A stretch of 35,413 nucleotides of DNA from Limnohabitans sp. (GTDB lineage Bacteria; Pseudomonadota; Gammaproteobacteria; Burkholderiales; Burkholderiaceae_C), in assembly GCA_030158125.1 (NCBI GenBank), contig JAOATL010000001.1, forward strand, positions 64,206 to 99,618, read 5' to 3'. Below the pieces are notes generated by a model that was not told where the DNA came from, did no database searches, and saw only the letters and a program-made list of their open reading frames with translations. Positions 16,570 to 25,039 of the stretch are shown in pieces; position 1 is the first letter of the stretch, and each line of letters starts with the position of its first letter. The position numbers were made by a program, and so were the translations under genes.

Positions 16570-17340
16570 ATGACAGTTCTCAGCTCCTTTCAATTGAACG
16601 GCAAATTAGCCCTGATCACGGGCTCATCTGCCGGCATTGGTTTTGCCTTGGCGCGCGCTTTGGGTGAAGCAGGTGCCCATGTGGTGATCAATGGTCGCAA
16701 TGCGCAAAAAGTTTCTGCCGCAGCCCAAACACTGAAAGCCGAGGGCATCACGGTCAGTGAATCCATCTTTGATGTGACCGACGCCAAATCGGTCGCAGAT
16801 GCGGTGAACCAAATAGAAACCCAAGTGGGTGCCATTGATATTTTGGTCAACAACGCTGGCATGCAAATTCGGGGCCCCTTGCATGAATACAACGACGACG
16901 ATTGGCACACCCTCATGCGGACCAACCTCGACAGCGTTTACTACGTCGGCAAAACGGTGGCCCAACAAATGATTCCACGTGGTCGGGGCAAGATCATCAA
17001 CATTTGCTCGGTTCAAAGTGAATTAGGCCGCCCAGGCATTGCGCCCTACACGGCCTCCAAAGGCGCCGTCAAAATGTTCACCAAAGGCATGGCCATCGAC
17101 TGGGGTCAATTTGGCATTCAAGTCAATGGCATTGGCCCCGGCTATTTCAAAACTGAATTGAACCAAAAACTGGTCGACGACCCGCAGTTTTCATCCTGGC
17201 TGATTGGACGCACCCCCAGCAGACGTTGGGGCGTTGTTGAAGATTTGGGAGGCGCAGCCGTCTTTTTGGCCAGCGATGCGTCTAAATTTGTCAATGGCCA
17301 CATCCTGTACGTGGATGGTGGCGTCACGGCTACACTCTAA
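16570..17340 (+). CDS. idnO: Gluconate 5-dehydrogenase (5-ketogluconate reductase), SDR family
   Basis: A 256-residue classical short-chain dehydrogenase that interconverts 5-keto-D-gluconate and D-gluconate with NAD(P)(H). The cofactor motif TGSSAGIG is at 17-24, NNAG at 93-96, the structural Asn118 in RTNLDS, and the catalytic Ser146, Tyr159 and Lys163 (YTASK). The stretch SVQSELGRPGIAPYTASKGAVKMFTKGMA and the end KFVNGHILYVDGGVTATL closely resemble IdnO/Gno proteins. The idnD gene follows 34 bp later, which supports the 5-ketogluconate role. Other sugar-acid SDRs cannot be excluded from sequence alone. Confidence 0.93.
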   Translation: MTVLSSFQLNGKLALITGSSAGIGFALARALGEAGAHVVINGRNAQKVSAAAQTLKAEGITVSESIFDVTDAKSVADAVNQIETQVGAIDILVNNAGMQIRGPLHEYNDDDWHTLMRTNLDSVYYVGKTVAQQMIPRGRGKIINICSVQSELGRPGIAPYTASKGAVKMFTKGMAIDWGQFGIQVNGIGPGYFKTELNQKLVDDPQFSSWLIGRTPSRRWGVVEDLGGAAVFLASDASKFVNGHILYVDGGVTATL

Positions 17341-17374
17341 GCATTGAAACGAAGATTCCCAATAAGGCTCAAAC

Positions 17375-18415
17375 ATGCGCGCTCTGATCTGCCACTCTGC
17401 CAAAGATTTAAGAATTGAAACCACTGAATTGCCAGCCATGGGGCCCGATCAAGTTCGTGTCAAAGTTGCCTTTGGTGGCATTTGTGGTTCCGATTTGCAT
17501 TACTACCAACATGGTGGTTTTGGCACGGTCCGCATCAAGCAGCCAATGGCCTTGGGACACGAAATTTCAGGCGTGGTAGATGGTCTGGGCGCCAATGTGA
17601 AGCACCTGGCCGTAGGCCAACGCATTGCCATTTCCCCGTCCCGTCCTTGCGGTTCATGCCGCTTTTGCCAACTGGGGCAGCAAAATCATTGCTTAAACAT
17701 GCGTTTCTTTGGCAGCGCCATGCCTTTCCCACACATTCAAGGCGCGTTTGCTGAACAACTCATCATTGAAGGCTATCAGGCCCACCCTATTGGTCAACAC
17801 CTTAGCTTGTCTGAAGCTGCCCTGGCAGAACCCTTGTCTGTCGGCTTGCACGCCATTCAACGTGCAGGCGGCGTGCTGGGCAAGCAAGTGTTTGTCACTG
17901 GCTGCGGCCCTATTGGCTCCTTGTTAATCGGCGCATTGCGTCGTGCCGGGGCCGCCCGCATTGTGGCCGCCGACATTGCCGATTTGCCCTTGAAATGCGC
18001 CAAGGACATGGGAGCCGACGAAACCATCAACCTCAAAACCCAGCCCGAGTTGCTTGACAAATACAAAGTAGACAAAGGCCAGTTTGAGGCCGTCTTTGAA
18101 GCCTCTGGCAGTGAGCCCGCTTTGCGTGCTGGCTTGGATGTCATCATGCCGCGAGGTGTCTTGGTGTCTGTTGGCATGGGTGGCGACATGAGCATTCCCA
18201 TGACGCAATTGGTGGCCAAAGAAGTTGACATGCGAGGCACCTTCCGCTTTCACGCAGAATTTGCCAACGCCGTTCAATTTCTCAATTCTGGCTTGATCAA
18301 TGGCAAACCCGTGATCACCGGCATTTTGCCCATGGACAAAGCGGTGGATGCGTTTGAGTTGGCTTGCGACAAATCGCAGTCCTTGAAAGTTCAAATCGAA
18401 TTTGAAGCTGCTTGA
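17375..18415 (+). CDS. idnD: L-idonate 5-dehydrogenase, zinc-dependent MDR family
   Basis: Oxidises L-idonate to 5-keto-D-gluconate, the first step of idonate use. The 346-residue protein has the medium-chain dehydrogenase layout. Catalytic-zinc ligands are Cys37 (GICGSD), His62 and Glu63 (LGHEISG), with Glu152 (LAEPLSVGLHA) as an additional ligand. Structural-zinc cysteines are 92, 95, 98 and 106. The Rossmann motif is TGCGPIG near 175-181. The HYYQHGGFGTVRIKQPMALGHE segment is characteristic of IdnD rather than sorbitol or threonine dehydrogenases. Its stop codon TGA overlaps the start of the next gene by one base (TGATG), so translation is coupled. Confidence 0.94.
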   Translation: MRALICHSAKDLRIETTELPAMGPDQVRVKVAFGGICGSDLHYYQHGGFGTVRIKQPMALGHEISGVVDGLGANVKHLAVGQRIAISPSRPCGSCRFCQLGQQNHCLNMRFFGSAMPFPHIQGAFAEQLIIEGYQAHPIGQHLSLSEAALAEPLSVGLHAIQRAGGVLGKQVFVTGCGPIGSLLIGALRRAGAARIVAADIADLPLKCAKDMGADETINLKTQPELLDKYKVDKGQFEAVFEASGSEPALRAGLDVIMPRGVLVSVGMGGDMSIPMTQLVAKEVDMRGTFRFHAEFANAVQFLNSGLINGKPVITGILPMDKAVDAFELACDKSQSLKVQIEFEAA

Positions 18416-19122
18416 TGAAAAGCCAAGTTGACCATTTGGTCGTAGCAGCCCATAGCTTGCAACAAGGCGTTGAGTGGTGTGAGTCTGTGTTGGGTATCAC
18501 GCCTGCAGCGGGCGGCGAACACGAGAAATACGGCACACACAATCGCCTGTTCAAAATTGCCACCCCCACCTTTCCAGTGGCCTACTTAGAAATCATTGCC
18601 ATCAACCCCGATGCCGTGATTGAAAAGAAACCAGCGCCTACTCGGTGGTTTGATTTAGACAGCAAAGCACTTCAGCTTGAGTTGGCCAAGTCACCCAGGC
18701 TCATTCACTTTGTGGCCAACACCGAAAACATTCAAGATGCACGGCATGCATGGAAGGCTCAAAGCATTGATCGTGGCCCCATCATTCATGCCAGTCGCAA
18801 GACGCCTAAAGGCATGCTGCAGTGGCAGATTACCGTTCGTCCCGATGGCGAGCGTTTGTTCAACGGCACGCTGCCTACCCTCATTCAATGGGGCAAGCCC
18901 GAGGCAGCTGACCCCATGAAATTGCATCCACGAAATCATTTGCCTCGATCTGGCATTTCACTGAAAAGTTTGTCAGTCAGTCATGCCAGTGCTGGCAAAT
19001 TGCAAGATGCTTACGATGCCATTGGGCTTGCCAATGTCGGTGTCACCGAAGGGCCCGCAAACATCACTGCCACACTGCAAACCCCCAAAGGCTTGGTTAC
19101 TTTGGAAAGCTTAGGGATCTGA
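18415..19122 (+). CDS. Glyoxalase-like (VOC superfamily) protein
   Basis: A 235-residue protein opening with VDHLVVAAHSLQQGVEWCESVLGITPAAGGEHEKYGTHNRLF, the typical first module of the glyoxalase-like domain family (Glyoxalase_3), including a metal-ligand-type His near residue 6. A second module follows from about residue 180 (ISLKSLSVSHASAGKLQDAYDAIGL). Family members are mostly uncharacterised, so no reaction is assigned. The ATG overlaps the idnD stop by one base, and the monooxygenase gene begins three bases after this stop, so it links the sugar-acid genes to the oxidation module. An upstream in-frame TTG at 18412 adds one residue and is less likely. Confidence 0.88.
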   Translation: MKSQVDHLVVAAHSLQQGVEWCESVLGITPAAGGEHEKYGTHNRLFKIATPTFPVAYLEIIAINPDAVIEKKPAPTRWFDLDSKALQLELAKSPRLIHFVANTENIQDARHAWKAQSIDRGPIIHASRKTPKGMLQWQITVRPDGERLFNGTLPTLIQWGKPEAADPMKLHPRNHLPRSGISLKSLSVSHASAGKLQDAYDAIGLANVGVTEGPANITATLQTPKGLVTLESLGI

Positions 19123-19125
19123 AAC

Positions 19126-20601
19126 ATGAGGCACTCGCAACAGTCACAATCTGCTAGCGAGTCGGCCATCATGGATGTGCTCATTGTGGGCGCCGGTCTT
19201 TCTGGCATTGGTGCGGCCAGGCATTTGCAAATGCATTGCCCCCAAACCAGTTGGTGCATTTTGGAAGCCCGCGAAGCCATAGGTGGCACCTGGGATTTGT
19301 TCAAATACCCCGGCATTCGCTCCGACTCCGACATGTACACCCTGGGCTACTCATTCAAGCCTTGGATTGACCACAAGTCGATTGCCGATGGCAAAACCAT
19401 TCGCCAGTACATCCAAGACACGGCTGACGAAAACGGCATCTCAGCACACATCAAGCATGGTCACGCTGTGACGCACGCCAGTTGGTCCACAGATGAGTCG
19501 TGTTGGACCGTCACCGCTAATCGCACTCAGACGTCAGATGCCGTCATTCTTAAAACGCGTTTTTTGTATTTTTGCTGTGGTTATTACAGCTACAAAAAGG
19601 GCTACCAACCCGAGTTTCCTGGGCAAGCATCCTTTCAAGGGCAATGGGTGCACCCCCAGTTTTGGCCAGAACACTTGAAGTACGACGGACAAAAAGTAGT
19701 GGTCATCGGAAGCGGTGCCACAGCTGTCACCCTAGTCCCTGAAATGGCCAAAACCGCAGCGCATGTCACCATGCTACAAAGGTCACCCACATATGTGATT
19801 GCTCGGCCAGGTGAAGACCATGCATCACTGTGGTTGCAAAAGTATTTGCCCATGAAGGGGGCTTATCAGCTCACCCGTACCAAAAACGTTGTGATGGGCA
19901 TGCTCACCTACCAACTGGCCAGACGGCAACCTGCATTTGTCAGACGCTATTTGGTCAAAATGGCGGCGCGTCAATTGCGCTCGGATCAAACAGCCCAACA
20001 TTTTTCCCCGCGCTACAAGCCATGGGACGAACGCTTGTGTGTGGTGCCCGATGGCGATTTGTTCAGACAAATTCGGCATGGCAAAGCCAGCGTGGTCACC
20101 GACACCATTCAAAGCATTTTGCCTAAGGGCATTCAACTCAGCAGTGGACAAACACTGGAGGCTGACATCATTGTGTCTGCCACAGGCTTGTCGTTGAACA
20201 TCTTAGGCGACATTCACATTGAAGTGGATGGCCTGCCGTTCAAGGCCTCTGATCAAATGGCGTATCGCGGCATGTGGCTTTCGGGCTTGCCAAACGCCAT
20301 CATGACCTTTGGCTACACCAATGCCTCTTGGACGCTGAAGGCTGACCTCACAGCCCTTTACACCTGTCGTCTTCTCAATTACATGAAGAAGAAGGGCTTT
20401 CAAAAAGCGGTGCCTGTCAAAGACGCTGACGTGCAAGAAGCTGACTACTTGTCCTTCACGTCGGGCTATGTGAAAAGGGCAAGCGCTGTATTGCCTAAGC
20501 AAGGCACACAGGCACCTTGGCAAGTGAATCAGAATTATTTAAAAGACATCCTTTTAATCAAGTATGGGCGCCTGAACGATGGCGTCATGCAATTCAGTTA
20601 G
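19126..20601 (+). CDS. Flavin-containing Baeyer-Villiger-type monooxygenase
   Basis: A 491-residue NADPH- and FAD-dependent monooxygenase. The FAD motif GAGLSG is at 22-27, followed by GGTWDLFKYPGIRSDSD at 53-69, which binds flavin. The class B fingerprint FxGxxxHxxxWP is met exactly at 170-181 (Phe170, Gly172, His176, Trp180, Pro181). The NADPH motif GSGATA is at 195-200, and IVSATG sits near 349-354. The fingerprint favours Baeyer-Villiger oxidation of a ketone to an ester, although some members oxidise heteroatoms or long-chain substrates. AGGGA eight bases before the ATG supports the start. The adjacent hydrolase could cleave the ester product. Confidence 0.92.
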   Translation: MRHSQQSQSASESAIMDVLIVGAGLSGIGAARHLQMHCPQTSWCILEAREAIGGTWDLFKYPGIRSDSDMYTLGYSFKPWIDHKSIADGKTIRQYIQDTADENGISAHIKHGHAVTHASWSTDESCWTVTANRTQTSDAVILKTRFLYFCCGYYSYKKGYQPEFPGQASFQGQWVHPQFWPEHLKYDGQKVVVIGSGATAVTLVPEMAKTAAHVTMLQRSPTYVIARPGEDHASLWLQKYLPMKGAYQLTRTKNVVMGMLTYQLARRQPAFVRRYLVKMAARQLRSDQTAQHFSPRYKPWDERLCVVPDGDLFRQIRHGKASVVTDTIQSILPKGIQLSSGQTLEADIIVSATGLSLNILGDIHIEVDGLPFKASDQMAYRGMWLSGLPNAIMTFGYTNASWTLKADLTALYTCRLLNYMKKKGFQKAVPVKDADVQEADYLSFTSGYVKRASAVLPKQGTQAPWQVNQNYLKDILLIKYGRLNDGVMQFS

Positions 20602-20624
20602 TGGCTGCGTTCGAGGTATTTGCA

Positions 20625-21575
20625 ATGCTAGTGTTATGGCTTTTGTTTTTGGTATGCATGGGTTTGGCGGGCTTGGTTTTGTTTGCCAGTTTTTCAAACA
20701 AAAAAGCCGAACAATACTTACCGCCATCTGGGCAATTTGCAAAACTGAAAACAGCCCGACTTCATTACGTCGATCAAGGCCAAGGGCCTGTCCTTGTGCT
20801 GGTGCATGGACTCGCTGGCAACTTGCACAATTTCACCTACGCGGTATCAACGCCACTTTCGGAAAACTACCGCGTGATCAGTGTGGACCGTCCAGGCTGC
20901 GGTTACTCTACAAGAGACTCTCAAGCAGATGCCAGCCTAGAGGCGCAAGCCGATACCTTGGTAGAACTTCTCGACCACCTGAACATTGAATCGGCGGTGT
21001 TTGTGGGGCACTCCTTAGGAGGCGCTATTTCTTTGGCGGCGGCCCAGCGTCATCCCGCACGCATCACAGCATTGGCCCTCATTGCCCCCCTCACCCACAT
21101 GCCCGAGGAAACCTTGCCTGTTTTTAAGGCGCTCGACATTGCATCTCCCAGTGTTCGACAGTTTGTCGGATGGACTTTTGCCATTCCTGGCACGCTGTAC
21201 CGCATGTCTAAAAGTTTGAAGATTATTTTTGGTCCAGAAAAAGCGCCTCGAGATTTCGCCATTCGTGGAGGCGGCATCATGGCACTCAAACCACAGACGT
21301 TCATTACCGCTTCCAGTGACATTCAAAACGTTGCATGGAGCATGCCCAACATTGAAGCAGCCTATGCCAGCATGACCACCCCTGTGCATGTCTTGTATGG
21401 CCGTGAAGATCGCATTCTTAGCGCAAAACTCAACGGAGAAGATTTGCCTCAGCGTCTGTCAGGCACGCAGTTGACCCTCATCAGTGGCGGTCACATGCTG
21501 CCTGTGACGCAGGCTGAGGTCACGTGTCAATTTATTTCAGGTGTGGCCGGAAAGGCGACTGGTTTAGCCCCCTGA
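20625..21575 (+). CDS. Membrane-anchored alpha/beta hydrolase
   Basis: A 316-residue alpha/beta-hydrolase-fold enzyme. Residues 1-23 are a hydrophobic anchor (MLVLWLLFLV onward), so the catalytic domain probably faces the periplasm. The oxyanion element is HGLAGN at 61-66, the nucleophile Ser130 lies in VGHSLGG, and the acid Asp262 (GREDRIL) and His290 (SGGHMLP) complete the triad. The ATG at 20625 is chosen because GAGGT lies about eight bases before it. A longer frame starting at 20517 would overlap the monooxygenase and add a hydrophilic stretch. It probably hydrolyses an ester, possibly that made by the neighbour. Its 3' end overlaps the convergent TrhO-GST gene by 49 bp. Confidence 0.9.
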   Translation: MLVLWLLFLVCMGLAGLVLFASFSNKKAEQYLPPSGQFAKLKTARLHYVDQGQGPVLVLVHGLAGNLHNFTYAVSTPLSENYRVISVDRPGCGYSTRDSQADASLEAQADTLVELLDHLNIESAVFVGHSLGGAISLAAAQRHPARITALALIAPLTHMPEETLPVFKALDIASPSVRQFVGWTFAIPGTLYRMSKSLKIIFGPEKAPRDFAIRGGGIMALKPQTFITASSDIQNVAWSMPNIEAAYASMTTPVHVLYGREDRILSAKLNGEDLPQRLSGTQLTLISGGHMLPVTQAEVTCQFISGVAGKATGLAP

Positions 21576-23173
21576 TGCCACACTTTGTATTTGTGCATCA
21601 CTTCCAAATAGGCAGCTGACTGCTCAAAATTTTCAAGCCACCCCTTGAGTGCTGGCCAAGGCTGCGCATCAAACCATTCGCGATCGGTTCTGGCAAACTG
21701 TCTTACAAAAGGCGCAATGGCTGCATCGACCCAAGTCCATTTCTCGCCCATCAGGCAGGCGCTTGACATCAAACGGGTATTCAGTTGTTGCAAGAACACA
21801 GAACCGGCTTCACGGTGGCGCAAACCGTCTGTGAGTTCGTAGCGGTTGGGATATTTGTAACGGTCTAAGTTGTTCTTAAATTCGCCATCACATGAACTCA
21901 CCCATTCCAGGGCTTGCGCATGATGGGATTTTCCAACGGTTGACCAATGGCTTGGATCATTTTGTTCAAGCGCCCACTGCATGATGTCCAAACTCTGCTC
22001 GAACACCTTGTCTTTTAAGACCAATACAGGCACCGTGCCTTTCGGTGAAGCCGACAGCATGCTTTCAGGTTTTTGCGACAAAGCAATTTCGCGCATTTCA
22101 CATCGAATGCCACTGGCCAGCAGCGCCAAACGCGCTCTCATGGCATAAGGACACCGACGGAAAGAATACAAAATGGGCGCGTCTTGCGGCAACAAAGCAG
22201 CCACCTTTTCTTGACGTTGCGGGGTACCAATGTGATTGATTTGACGAGCTTTGGCAATTTCCCATTGCCTCTGCCGCTCTCGCGCACTGTTCTTTTGAAC
22301 ATCTGTTGTTTGACCAAAACATCGCGGACAACTCACCCCTAACTCAAACGCCTGAGATGTTTTGGCGCCTGCTGGCAGAGGTTCACGGCAGCATCGACAA
22401 AGTTCATGCGATCCCGGCTTGAGGCCGTGTCCCACGGAAACGCGTTCGTCAAAAACAAAACACTCCCCCTCCCACAGACTTTGCTCGGGCGGCACTTGTT
22501 CCAAGTATTTCAGAATGCCGCCTTGCAAATGAAAGACCTCCTCAAAGCCGTTTTCCAGCATCAGGGCGGTCGATTTTTCGCAACGAATGCCACCTGTGCA
22601 AAACATGGCCACCCTGGGCTTCTTGCCATCCCTTGCCTCAAGCGCTTTGGCCTTTTGAACCCAATCGGGCAGTTGAGAAAAACTTTGAATGTTGGGATCC
22701 AGTGCGCCTTTGAAAGTCCCAATGTCAACTTCGTAATCGTTTCGCGTGTCGATCACCACCACATCCGGCGAAGAGATCAACGCATTCCAATTTTCTGGCT
22801 TCACATACTGGCCAACACGGTGTGTCGGGCTGATACCCGGTACGCCCAAAGTAACAATTTCTTTTTTAAGCCGAACCTTCATGCGATGAAACGGTGGCTT
22901 GCTTGCGAAAGACTCCTTGTGCTCCAAATCTGCAAGCAACGGGTCCGAGCGCAAATAAGCCAAGACGGCATGCACATCGTCGGGGGCCCCTGCAATGGTG
23001 CTGTTGATGCCTTCTTGCGCCAACAAGATCAAGCCTTTGACGTTGTGGGCTTCGCAAAATGCCAACAAGGAAGGGCGTCGATCTGCATGGTCAGGCAGAT
23101 GCACAAATTTATAGAAGGCCGCTGTGAGGTAAATGGGATCGGGGATGTGAGCTCGCATCCCTGTATTTTGCAC
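21527..23173 (-). CDS. TrhO-type tRNA U34 hydroxylase fused to a glutathione S-transferase domain
   Basis: A 548-residue two-part protein. Residues 13-310 match the TrhO/YceA (UPF0176) family, which makes 5-hydroxyuridine at tRNA position 34. It has an N-terminal ferredoxin-like part (YLTAAFYKFVHL, LILLAQEGINSTI), a rhodanese domain with the catalytic loop FCTGGIRCEKS (Cys192, Cys198) and a Cys-rich tail (259, 261, 262, 282, 285). Residues 332-540 form a glutathione-transferase domain: thioredoxin-like start ILYSFRRCPYAMRARLAL (Cys341), cis-Pro region KGTVPVLVL, QSLDIMQW, then an all-helical part. GTG at 23173 has an AGGTG site; ATG at 23158 is the alternative. TrhO proteins normally end near 280-350 residues, so the fusion is notable. 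It is divergent from ggt. Confidence 0.9.
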   Translation of the reverse strand: MQNTGMRAHIPDPIYLTAAFYKFVHLPDHADRRPSLLAFCEAHNVKGLILLAQEGINSTIAGAPDDVHAVLAYLRSDPLLADLEHKESFASKPPFHRMKVRLKKEIVTLGVPGISPTHRVGQYVKPENWNALISSPDVVVIDTRNDYEVDIGTFKGALDPNIQSFSQLPDWVQKAKALEARDGKKPRVAMFCTGGIRCEKSTALMLENGFEEVFHLQGGILKYLEQVPPEQSLWEGECFVFDERVSVGHGLKPGSHELCRCCREPLPAGAKTSQAFELGVSCPRCFGQTTDVQKNSARERQRQWEIAKARQINHIGTPQRQEKVAALLPQDAPILYSFRRCPYAMRARLALLASGIRCEMREIALSQKPESMLSASPKGTVPVLVLKDKVFEQSLDIMQWALEQNDPSHWSTVGKSHHAQALEWVSSCDGEFKNNLDRYKYPNRYELTDGLRHREAGSVFLQQLNTRLMSSACLMGEKWTWVDAAIAPFVRQFARTDREWFDAQPWPALKGWLENFEQSAAYLEVMHKYKVWHQGAKPVAFPATPEIN

Positions 23174-23260
23174 TTAGTGGCACACCTGGCTGGCCACAAG
23201 TCCTCAGATCACTCAAAATGGGCCATCTCATTTCAACAGACATTGGGTCGACTTCGCAGT

Positions 23261-25039
23261 ATGAAACCTCACAACAAGCCTCGCATCCCAGCCTCACGGG
23301 CGCTTCAATTGCTGCCCCACGCTTGCCTCTGCCTGGGGTTGGCCGCATGGACGCTGACAAGTTTTGCGCAAAGCAATTACCTCAATCTCACCCAGGGCAC
23401 TGCCGCGGTGGCCGCCACCACAGCCCATCCATTGGCCACAGAAGCCGCCCTCAAAATGATGCAACAAGGTGGCAGTGCGACAGATGCCGCCATTGCAGCC
23501 CAATTGATGCTGGGCTTGGTCGAACCACAGTCCTCAGGCTTGGGGGGTGGAAGCTTCCTCATGCATTGGCAAGCTGGCGCCAAAACGCTCACCAGCTATG
23601 ACGGCCTGGCTGCGGCACCTCAAAGCGTGACGACATCCCTTACAAGAGATGTTGACGGCGGCGCCCTGCCCTATGCATCTGTCTCTCGGGGCGCTAGAAG
23701 CGTGGGCGTACCGGGTACCTTGCCACTCTTGGCCAAGGTTCATCGCCAATTTGGCAAACTGCCTTGGCAGAGCCTGTTGATGCCAGCCATTGAAGCTGCC
23801 ACCAAAGGTTTTCCAATGCCAGCCTACATGCATCAAATATTGGCTGCACCTGGTGCAGCTCAAGCGCATCCTGAATTTCTAAAACTCTACTTTGACCTCA
23901 ACCAACAGGTCAAACCCATCGGCTCCCTCATCGTGAATGAAGCCTACGCCCAAACCCTTCAGCAGATTGCTGCACAGGGTCCTGAAGCCGTCTGGACAGG
24001 GGAACAAGGCGCAGCCTTCATGGCAGGGCTACAAAAGGGGGACAAACCATCCCTCATGACGCTAGACGATCTAAAGGGCTACAAGGTCGAAGAGCGTCAG
24101 CCTTTGTGTGGCCCCTACCTTCGCTACAAGGTTTGCGTCATGGCACCGCCATCATTTGGAGGGGTGGTCGTTTTGCAAATGCTGCAAATGATTGAAGCCA
24201 AAGTGACCCATGTTGCCCAATTCAACCAGCCGGCATTTGTCCACATCTTTGCAGAGGCAGGCAAGCTGGCCCAGAGTGACAGGCGTCATTACGTCGCCGA
24301 CCCAGCCTTTTTCAAAGTTGAAGCCCAGGCACTGGTTGCGCCCAACTACGTCAAGCAACGCGCTCAACTGATTCAAACGCAAACATTGCCAACTTACCCT
24401 GCCGGGCAGGTCGCGAAGAGCCCACAAACGGCTCTTGACCAGCGCATGCGCATCACGGCATCCGCACCCAGTGCAGATGCCACCAGCCAATTGGCCGTGG
24501 TCGATGCAGAAGGCAACGCCGTGACCATGACCACCACCAACAATCTCAATTTTGGTTCCCGGTTGCTGGTGCAAGGCTATGTCCTCAACAACGCCATGAC
24601 CAACTTCGCAAGTGAACCCAAACCAGGTGAAGTTTCACCCAACAAAATGGAGGCCGGTAAACGACCTGTAACTTCGATGGCGCCCACCATGGTTTTTGAT
24701 GAACAAAATCAGTTGGTCACCCTGGGTGGTTCCGCCGGTGGCGGCCAAATTGTGGACTACGTTACCGCTAATTTGGTGCGCATGCTTGCGGCGGAAAACA
24801 CACCGTTCGAAGCACTGTCGCAAGGTCATGTTTCAACCGCCATTGCGCAGCGCGTGCAATTGGAAAAAGGCACAGCCGTCGCAGACTTGAAGGCGGCCTT
24901 ACAAGCCAAAGGACACACCGTAGACGTCGTCCCCATGAACAGCGGTTTGGGATTCCTCAAAAGATCTGCTGGCGGTTGGATCGGTGCAGCGGATCCTCGC
25001 CGCGATGGCGCAGCTTTGGGCTTTAACCCCACACCTTAG
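23261..25039 (+). CDS. ggt: Gamma-glutamyltransferase/hydrolase
   Basis: A 592-residue periplasmic N-terminal-nucleophile enzyme that cleaves gamma-glutamyl compounds such as glutathione. A signal peptide covers about residues 1-36 (ends TSFAQS). The large-subunit part contains GGSATDAAIAAQLMLGLVEPQSSGLGGGSF and the conserved GVPGT. The autoprocessing/catalytic threonine is Thr408 in ATSQLAVVDAEGNAV, followed by TTTNNLNFGS. GSAGGGQI near the end is the oxyanion region. The stretch corresponding to MDDFS in E. coli reads MTNFA, so the acidic residue that holds the glutamyl amino group appears replaced by Asn. The open frame extends upstream to 22406, but that part is antisense to the TrhO-GST gene; the ATG at 23261 gives a proper signal peptide. 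Confidence 0.93.
   Translation: MKPHNKPRIPASRALQLLPHACLCLGLAAWTLTSFAQSNYLNLTQGTAAVAATTAHPLATEAALKMMQQGGSATDAAIAAQLMLGLVEPQSSGLGGGSFLMHWQAGAKTLTSYDGLAAAPQSVTTSLTRDVDGGALPYASVSRGARSVGVPGTLPLLAKVHRQFGKLPWQSLLMPAIEAATKGFPMPAYMHQILAAPGAAQAHPEFLKLYFDLNQQVKPIGSLIVNEAYAQTLQQIAAQGPEAVWTGEQGAAFMAGLQKGDKPSLMTLDDLKGYKVEERQPLCGPYLRYKVCVMAPPSFGGVVVLQMLQMIEAKVTHVAQFNQPAFVHIFAEAGKLAQSDRRHYVADPAFFKVEAQALVAPNYVKQRAQLIQTQTLPTYPAGQVAKSPQTALDQRMRITASAPSADATSQLAVVDAEGNAVTMTTTNNLNFGSRLLVQGYVLNNAMTNFASEPKPGEVSPNKMEAGKRPVTSMAPTMVFDEQNQLVTLGGSAGGGQIVDYVTANLVRMLAAENTPFEALSQGHVSTAIAQRVQLEKGTAVADLKAALQAKGHTVDVVPMNSGLGFLKRSAGGWIGAADPRRDGAALGFNPTP

Noticed and set aside
20517..20624. Upstream extension of the alpha/beta hydrolase
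   Set aside because: It overlaps the monooxygenase 3' end, begins at TTG, and the ATG at 20625 has a well-placed ribosome-binding site followed directly by a membrane anchor.
22406..23260. Long open frame continuous with ggt on its upstream side (about 285 codons)
   Set aside because: It is antisense to the well-supported TrhO-GST gene, has no family resemblance, and ggt has a clear ATG with signal peptide at 23261.
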